Shown in pieces: positions 58,501-64,000 of a stretch of DNA of 64,000 nt (the stretch's first letter is position 1; every line of letters starts with the position of its first letter). A program made the position numbers and the translations under genes. Source of the DNA: Toxoplasma gondii ME49 (lineage: Eukaryota; Apicomplexa; Conoidasida; Eucoccidiorida; Sarcocystidae); NCBI RefSeq assembly GCF_000006565.2, contig NC_031472.1:3066493-3130492 (forward strand). The letters run 5' to 3'. The notes under the pieces were generated by a model. That model made no database searches. It was not told where the DNA came from and worked only from the letters and a program-made list of their open reading frames with translations.

Positions 58501-61487
58501 GCGCTACGGTGGTTCACCACGACGTCCACGCAGCAAGAGAGATTATAGTCGTCGGCCGCTGTTCTTATCAGTGTCTTGAGATCCTCCTGGCTGCCATATT
58601 TACTGTTCAAGTTGTACCTGAAATTGTACCATCGCAAGACGGTCAACGAGATGAGCAATCTCGTCAAGTTGTCAGATCGCCATTAGGGCGTCAGTTCGTA
58701 TTCAGTTTCGTTCCCGGACCACGTAGGACTCTGACACACCATCTGGTTGGCATGTATCCTTCGGCAGCGACGCTTTCTGTGGGAGGCGGCAGCCAAATGA
58801 TACTTGCACCAAGCCGCTTTATATCTGGCAATTTATTCTTGACAACTCTATACCATCCGTATGGGTTACGCGATGACACCCAATTAAATCCCTGAAGCAG
58901 AATATGTGGCTTTGCATCGTTCAGACGAGGCATTTGAAGCATGTCGTCTGCCTTGACTCCTAGGGGTTCGGATAGAAGACCCTCAATGGGTGAGCGGCCA
59001 ACAGAAGCTTTGAACCAGTCAAAGGGGTCTGCAGACGGTTTCATCGGGATGCGTGTTTCGTCACAGCCTGCGGGCGGCAGATTATGCCACGCTGATACCC
59101 GATATGTACATAATTCTGTCGGAGTAACAGTGTCGTCCACGAAAGAAGGAATGGTTCCGGCAAGGGCGGACACAAATGCGAGGTGGTGTCCATTTTTGTA
59201 GATCCGATAGTATCTAATGGGAGCGCCTCCATGATCAGCCGGCGCCTTCCATGTTATCTGGATGCTGCAACAGCAGATGGCGCAGGAAATATGAAACCCA
59301 TGGATAGCAAACTCGAGACGACACAAGTTTAGGATGATAAGAACGCAAGACAACCTTATCACTCCTTCAGCTGCTTTTTAGAAACGGAACTCATGCGACT
59401 ACTGCAGATTCAGTTGAGTGTCGTTCAGACAGACAGGCTTGATACTAGATATCGTTTTGTCGGTAGCCTTTGGCTCTACTCTACTCGTCAAGGCCCAACG
59501 ATTGGTCTCTCAAGGACCCCATTACGTTGTGCCACAACCTAGAAAGTAGAAGGCCATTTATTTCTAGGGAGACTGGAACTGTCACGAGGAATCCAATTTC
59601 AGTTCGTGTGTGCGGGCGTGTGGACGCCGATATCCACGAACAACAGGTATTTCCCATTTCAGCGTTTGCTTGAGATAAGCCCTTCAAAATCCGTCTCTTC
59701 TGCGATTCGTGTTAGTGTTCCCTTCTGTCCACGGAACGGCAACACAGTTGTAGCAGATATGCTGCAGGGACCACAGCCTCAGGTCTCTCATTAAATCTCA
59801 TGGTGCGTTTTTGGGTATGACATATGCTGATTGCGTTGCAGTAACGACACTCTTCATTCTTTTCCTCCCCGGCAGAATATAGCTTAACGACGAGGCGTGA
59901 GCGATATGACAAGCAGATATTTCGTACCTCTTTTGTCCGTGCCCCGTGCAAGCAAGCTCACAGGGAGCTGAGGGTTTTCCCGGTTCGCCTGTCCGCACTG
60001 CGATTTTTTCACTCGCAGCGCCCTCTTGTTCAAGATAGTTGAAGGCCTTTACATGGAAGCGGTAAGTTGTCAAGCCCATTAAGTCAGTATCCGAGTAAAC
60101 ACGAGTACCTGGATCCACTGTCGCTATCATCCTGTCATTTCTGCCGATACAGAGACTCATAGGACCGGATCTGAGCAGGCAGTAACCCGTTTTTGTTAGT
60201 CCAAGGTGATTTATTGAGTGTTCTGGCTACAGTGGTTCTACGCTCTCTGCATGTCACGCAGATAAAGGGTTATGTTGGGCACGCACTCGCCGATGTCGAA
60301 GGTGCACTCGACGACCATACGTTATGGTCCGGTCGCTGTTGTGAGACGTCAGTGTTCTGCATAGTTTTCCCAGGCCCTAGAACGAAGGAACGAAGACGGA
60401 CTCAGTGTGTATCTCAAAGGTTGACTTTGATACGCTGTGATCTAAATTTTGAGCTGTCAATGTCGACCTCAAAAAAGAGTTTTTCACTGGCTTTATTTCA
60501 TTCGCGGTTTCCTGCTTCTGCTTCCAGGACGACTGACTTGCACCCTATTCAGATACAGCCCAGTAATCAAGTTTGTGATATTTTCTTCAAAGACCTTAGA
60601 ACAACCTCGCGAACACGGCGTCTGGCCTGTTCCTACCTATACACTTTGTAACCAGCAACATTCTCGGTTAACATCGCCGGAGGATTCCACGCAATTGTGG
60701 CATGCGAATTGCCCACTTCCACGCTTCTGAGCAACGCTGGTTTTTGAGGCGGGTCTAGGAGAGTATGAACCATTCCATTGTGCAAGAGGTAACGTCCTTC
60801 GGTGCCGATCCAATAATGTTTGCCACCGGGACCTTTGTCCCAGCATGACAGACGTCCTGCGGACCATGGAGCATTACGTCAATTACAGTTGTAGGTATTT
60901 CCTAATATGTACGGTGGGTGTGTATGATAGGGGCCAGTTTTATTTCTTGCTGGCTTGTATTAAGCAGGCCCACGGTGAGAAATGTGTAGCATCAGCGTCG
61001 CTGATACTTTTCGGAATTACACCGGTGGTATCATTCGGAGCACGATCCTCGCCGCATAGTGGTCACTTTTTGAAGAGGTGGCGTTGCTCGCTGAATGCGT
61101 GTTGTACACGTATGACTGCTCTACTAGAGTGTCTCACCAAGATTATACCACTGTCCTTCATGGACCACGGTCAAAGGGCCCTCGCGACTCCTTGTGTCAG
61201 GTAAAACATCAGGGACCGCATTGTGATCAGTGACGCATGACGCTTAATCATGAGAGTCAAATGCTTACCGTCGTTAAGCAGAAACTCGACCGACGATTGA
61301 GATATACATGCCATCCATAGTTTTGCTGGATTCGATCTTGCAGCTGCTTTCAGGTAAGGTGGAAGAAGGGACCACGCTGCTTGAGGTTGGTCGCTTAACG
61401 GCTCAGGGACTGGTTCAAGCCGTTCTCCTGGAACAGCTGTCCAGGATCCATCCGGCTTTCGATAATGGATATGCGGGTCCCTCCATG
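55570..61487 (-). CDS. Modular alpha-amylase: CBM25-like, FN3, FN3, GH13; 5' end unresolved
   Basis: Hydrolyses alpha-1,4-glucan; in coccidia the natural substrate would be cytosolic amylopectin. Eleven exons, 5' to 3': 61487-61269, 60856-60637, 60140-59928, 59264-58740, 58617-58386, 58282-58133, 57908-57699, 56666-56574, 56185-56100, 55927-55853 and 55735-55570. Every phase matches and the sum gives 728 residues plus stop. Order: a starch-binding module like CBM25 (DPHIHYRKPDGSWTAVPGE to VEFLLNDG and YLLHNGMVH), two fibronectin type III domains (IAWNPPAMLTENVAGYKVYR; IQITWKAPADHGGAPIRYY), then a plant-type GH13 barrel: LLQGFNWVSS, IIWLPPPTESV, DVVVNHR, nucleophile in IRLDMAGGYG, acid/base in TVGEYWDG, third Asp in FIENHDTD. 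It ends in the usual beta domain (DWVPEGHRWKIATFGKNYCVW). All three catalytic acids are present. The first exon starts in phase 1, so at least one 5' exon lies upstream. Confidence 0.92.
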
Positions 61488-62153
61488 CTGAATAGGGCCA
61501 CAGCAGACGAGAGTCAGTCCCCAGGCACGTTTCTCACTCTTCCGCCGAGCGTATGTACGACCGATAGACAGCCGCCCACAAAGTCTTCATACTTCATTCC
61601 GACGTGGAGAAAATACAGAGGAAGTTGTCAGCGTGTTTGGCCATGTACAGTAAACGATTTACCATTTAGAATACCAAATGATATTTTTCACAGAGATAAT
61701 CCACCCCGAATGTTAAATCTCTATCGAACTTGGAGTCACTCCGGACTGTCCAACCACGAGTGACAGTTATTTTCTTGAGTTGTGCTGGAGAGAACCTCGA
61801 ACAGTCTCCCATTTCCGTTTCCCGTAGACAAGGGAACGACTCTGACAAGATGTTGGAATCGCTTTCGTCTAGGACTACGACTTGACTGACAGCAGTGGGA
61901 TAGCACCCGCGGTGCGTTAGCGAAGAGCACCGGCAGCTTCCACTTATTTCAATCACAAACAATATCTTGCCATTCGAATGATGTCGGCAGCAGTGTACAG
62001 CGAGCAGCAAACGTCTTAAAAGACCAGTGTTCTGCCTGTTTCCGAACGTGGAAGAAGCGAGCCAGTCTCCATGTGTACTCAAAGCCAGCGACCGGCCCGT
62101 GAGGTAAAATGCGTCGGCAAAACTCAAGGGTAACATTCTAGGTTATAGACTAG

Positions 62154-63335
62154 CTAATGAAGTGGTGCACGTTCACTCATACAAACTGAATGGTGTACAT
62201 ATTGCGTCCACATGCTCGCTACTGGAGAGGTACAATGAAGCATACCCGTTATGTAGAGTAGGAGCACAGAATGCTCTACCATATGCGATGCCTCAGTACA
62301 GTGCTCGCTGTTGCTTTTCTGAAGAAGAAATGAACACTCTCTAGTAAGCGAAAAACAGCTATGAGTTTTGGGGAATAACTTGGTGCTATTGGCTCTCCTG
62401 AGCAGGTCGGCACTCGAAGTTATTGGTCGAGATAAAGGATTGGAGAATACAGTTGATCGGTAACTCGAGGAAGAGGAGCGGGCAACTGCTGTGTCAAAGG
62501 TGCATTCGAAGGAGTTGCCGAATGGCAGCTGCCGCTTGCGGGCGTCAGGAGTCGCAAGCGAAGCATGATCCATTATTGAGTTGTCACTGTCTTGTTTTCT
62601 GATATCGTCTGCATGGTGCAGTTCTTGTTCCTGACCCTCGGTCGCCGTCGGAAAACGTTTCTTTGATTCCTCAACGTCTAGCTTCTGCGTATGTTGCTGA
62701 GGGAGTAAAGATGGGATTGCGCGGAGGGGCGTGTTTCTTTCATCCTGCGGAATCGTTGTGAGAGAAACCCAAACTATTTCTCCTCTATTGCATTCGTCAG
62801 CTCGTTGTCGCAGCCTTGTGGTTCCAGAAGCTGGCATCGGTGTCAGCCGATGAGATTCCCCAGCAGATTGGTAACTGGCACTGCCTAGTAAGTGGGGCGA
62901 CGTGTGGAATGGGAGATTCGCGGTGCCAGTGCTTCTACCAGTAGAAGATATCTCCTTTTCCCACATGCACCGATTCCGGCGAATCCACGTGCAGCCCTGA
63001 TTTTTTAAAGAAGTGGCTGATGCACACGATTCCGACGAGCCAGCCGTTTGTTCCTCCTGTTTAACTCGCGGGAGGTTAGATGATGGAATGGACGTGGTTA
63101 TCAATTCGGCATTACCATCAGCGACCGTGACCACAGAAAGTTCTCCACTCGGCAGAGAGGGACGTTTGCGTAAGGTAGGAAAAGAGATTGAACGGCGACA
63201 TGACAATTCCGCAGCATTGTCCTTTTGTGTGTGTATGTTCCTCATGATGCTGAGGTTGCAGACAGTCGTGGCCAATTGAAAAGTGTTCAAGCGATAGAGA
63301 AGCGCACACGCATTCTGCGGCTCTTTCTTACTCAC
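62154..63335 (-). CDS. Open frame of 393 codons, unknown; possible amylase 5' exon
   Basis: The longest frame on the right edge, on the same strand and upstream of the amylase. It is rich in Ser, Thr, Arg and Glu with no recognised domain; a second Met (MRNIHTQKDN) lies 31 residues in. Coccidian proteins often carry such low-complexity N-terminal extensions, and an intron from a donor inside this frame to the acceptor at 61488 would need phase 1. I saw possible GTAGAG and GTATGC donors near its 3' end but no clear winner. It may equally be a separate small gene or chance. A further minus-strand frame at 61666-62136 is a weaker candidate. Confidence 0.3.
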   Translation of the reverse strand: MSKKEPQNACALLYRLNTFQLATTVCNLSIMRNIHTQKDNAAELSCRRSISFPTLRKRPSLPSGELSVVTVADGNAELITTSIPSSNLPRVKQEEQTAGSSESCASATSLKNQGCTWIRRNRCMWEKEISSTGRSTGTANLPFHTSPHLLGSASYQSAGESHRLTPMPASGTTRLRQRADECNRGEIVWVSLTTIPQDERNTPLRAIPSLLPQQHTQKLDVEESKKRFPTATEGQEQELHHADDIRKQDSDNSIMDHASLATPDARKRQLPFGNSFECTFDTAVARSSSSSYRSTVFSNPLSRPITSSADLLRRANSTKLFPKTHSCFSLTRECSFLLQKSNSEHCTEASHMVEHSVLLLYITGMLHCTSPVASMWTQYVHHSVCMSERAPLH

Positions 63336-64000
63336 TACCGAGCACCCGGGGCGTCAAATCCGCACTTGAGTGTTGATGAAGAACCAGTGTTCGCCCCAGC
63401 AGGAATGCAGCAATAGTAGGAATTGTAGAGTGCCTATTGCTTGGAAAATCTTATAGGCATTCAGATACAACGAGGCGAAACCCTTACGAATCTTTTCAGA
63501 CGTTGGTCACTCCGAAAGTCCGCCAGACGTTGCACTGTTTCCTGAGATACCCACGATCAATTTATTTGGTCCATCAGCCTCACCACGCCCCCGAAGTGAA
63601 AGACACGCCAGGAGATGATATATTTATACAAGTGGTAATCCACACCACTGTTAGATGACGTCTTCTGCCACTGAAGTCAGTTTGATCTGAGACGTCTGCT
63701 TGAGTCGTTCAGAACAGACGACTTCTATACCCTAGTACCTGCTCTGCGTCACTCGAGGAACAAGTGCGACTGGCAGGGCAGCTACAGTGTAGTCTCGCAT
63801 GTCCAGTTCGCAGGCATCATGCTTTCTAAGACTGCCCGTCAAGTGACACAGCGACATCACGGTTTTAGATCGTTTGGTACAGATTTCGAAGAGCCGCTAT
63901 GTTAAGAGCTAAGACAGTAACCATTGTAGAAGCACGATTTTAGAAACGCATTGAACACACTTACAAAGCTCTTGGTGTCTCTTGGGTTCATTATGGGGCT
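63336..64000. other. Right edge, nothing recognised
   Basis: Only short frames on both strands, none with a start context, domain or splice partner. It may be promoter or intron sequence of the gene to its left or of one beyond the window. Confidence 0.4.

Noticed and set aside
61308..61763. Plus-strand frame of 151 codons with a leucine-rich start
   Set aside because: Antisense to the starch-binding exon of the amylase, whose coding evidence is much stronger.

Overview
The window looks like nuclear DNA of a tissue-cyst coccidian (Apicomplexa, Sarcocystidae: Toxoplasma, Neospora, Hammondia or a close relative). The basis is genes split by GT-AG introns, very long serine-, acid- and arginine-rich low-complexity insertions inside conserved domains, frequent GCATGC words, and the gene content: an amylopectin-type amylase, a candidate inner-membrane-complex PH-like protein, and flagellar transport genes expected in a parasite with flagellated microgametes. 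The species cannot be fixed from the sequence alone. Nothing bacterial, viral or transposon-like was recognised, and no tRNA, rRNA or CRISPR array was seen.

Layout. 1-2349 (+): 3' part of a TIM50 mitochondrial import gene. 5185-6858 (-): membrane-anchored J-domain protein. 8242-21596 (+): a three-exon gene for a protein of about 4210 residues that carries adenylyltransferase, P-loop kinase and 2H-phosphodiesterase signatures in the order of plant/fungal-type tRNA ligase (RNL/Trl1). 22739-24198 (-): secreted protein of unknown function. 27721-29980 (+): Rab23-like GTPase. 31362-38672 (-): single-exon 2436-residue protein with beta-propeller-like pieces. 40594-43953 (+): small PH-like protein with an N-terminal cysteine cluster, possibly of the ISP family. 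About 44.4-45.3 kb: coding-like stretches that cannot be joined. 46927-53400 (-): IFT70/TTC30. 54462-55022 (+): small coiled-coil protein divergent from IFT70. 55570-61487 (-): starch-binding (CBM25-like), FN3, FN3, GH13 alpha-amylase with its 5' end unresolved. 62154-63335 (-): open frame that may be the amylase 5' exon or another gene.

Exon joins for TIM50, the RNA ligase, the secreted protein, Rab23 and the amylase were worked out by matching GT-AG sites, reading phase and family alignment; the joined lengths of the ligase, the secreted protein, Rab23 and the amylase segment are exact multiples of three. IFT70 and the PH-like gene are mostly resolved but have gaps. Functionally the window mixes RNA repair or tRNA splicing (RNL), mitochondrial import (TIM50), carbohydrate-store turnover (amylase) and two genes linked elsewhere to cilia (Rab23, IFT70). 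No operon-like logic is expected in this organism; shared information is most likely in the divergent promoters at 6.9-8.2, 38.7-40.6 and 53.4-54.5 kb.
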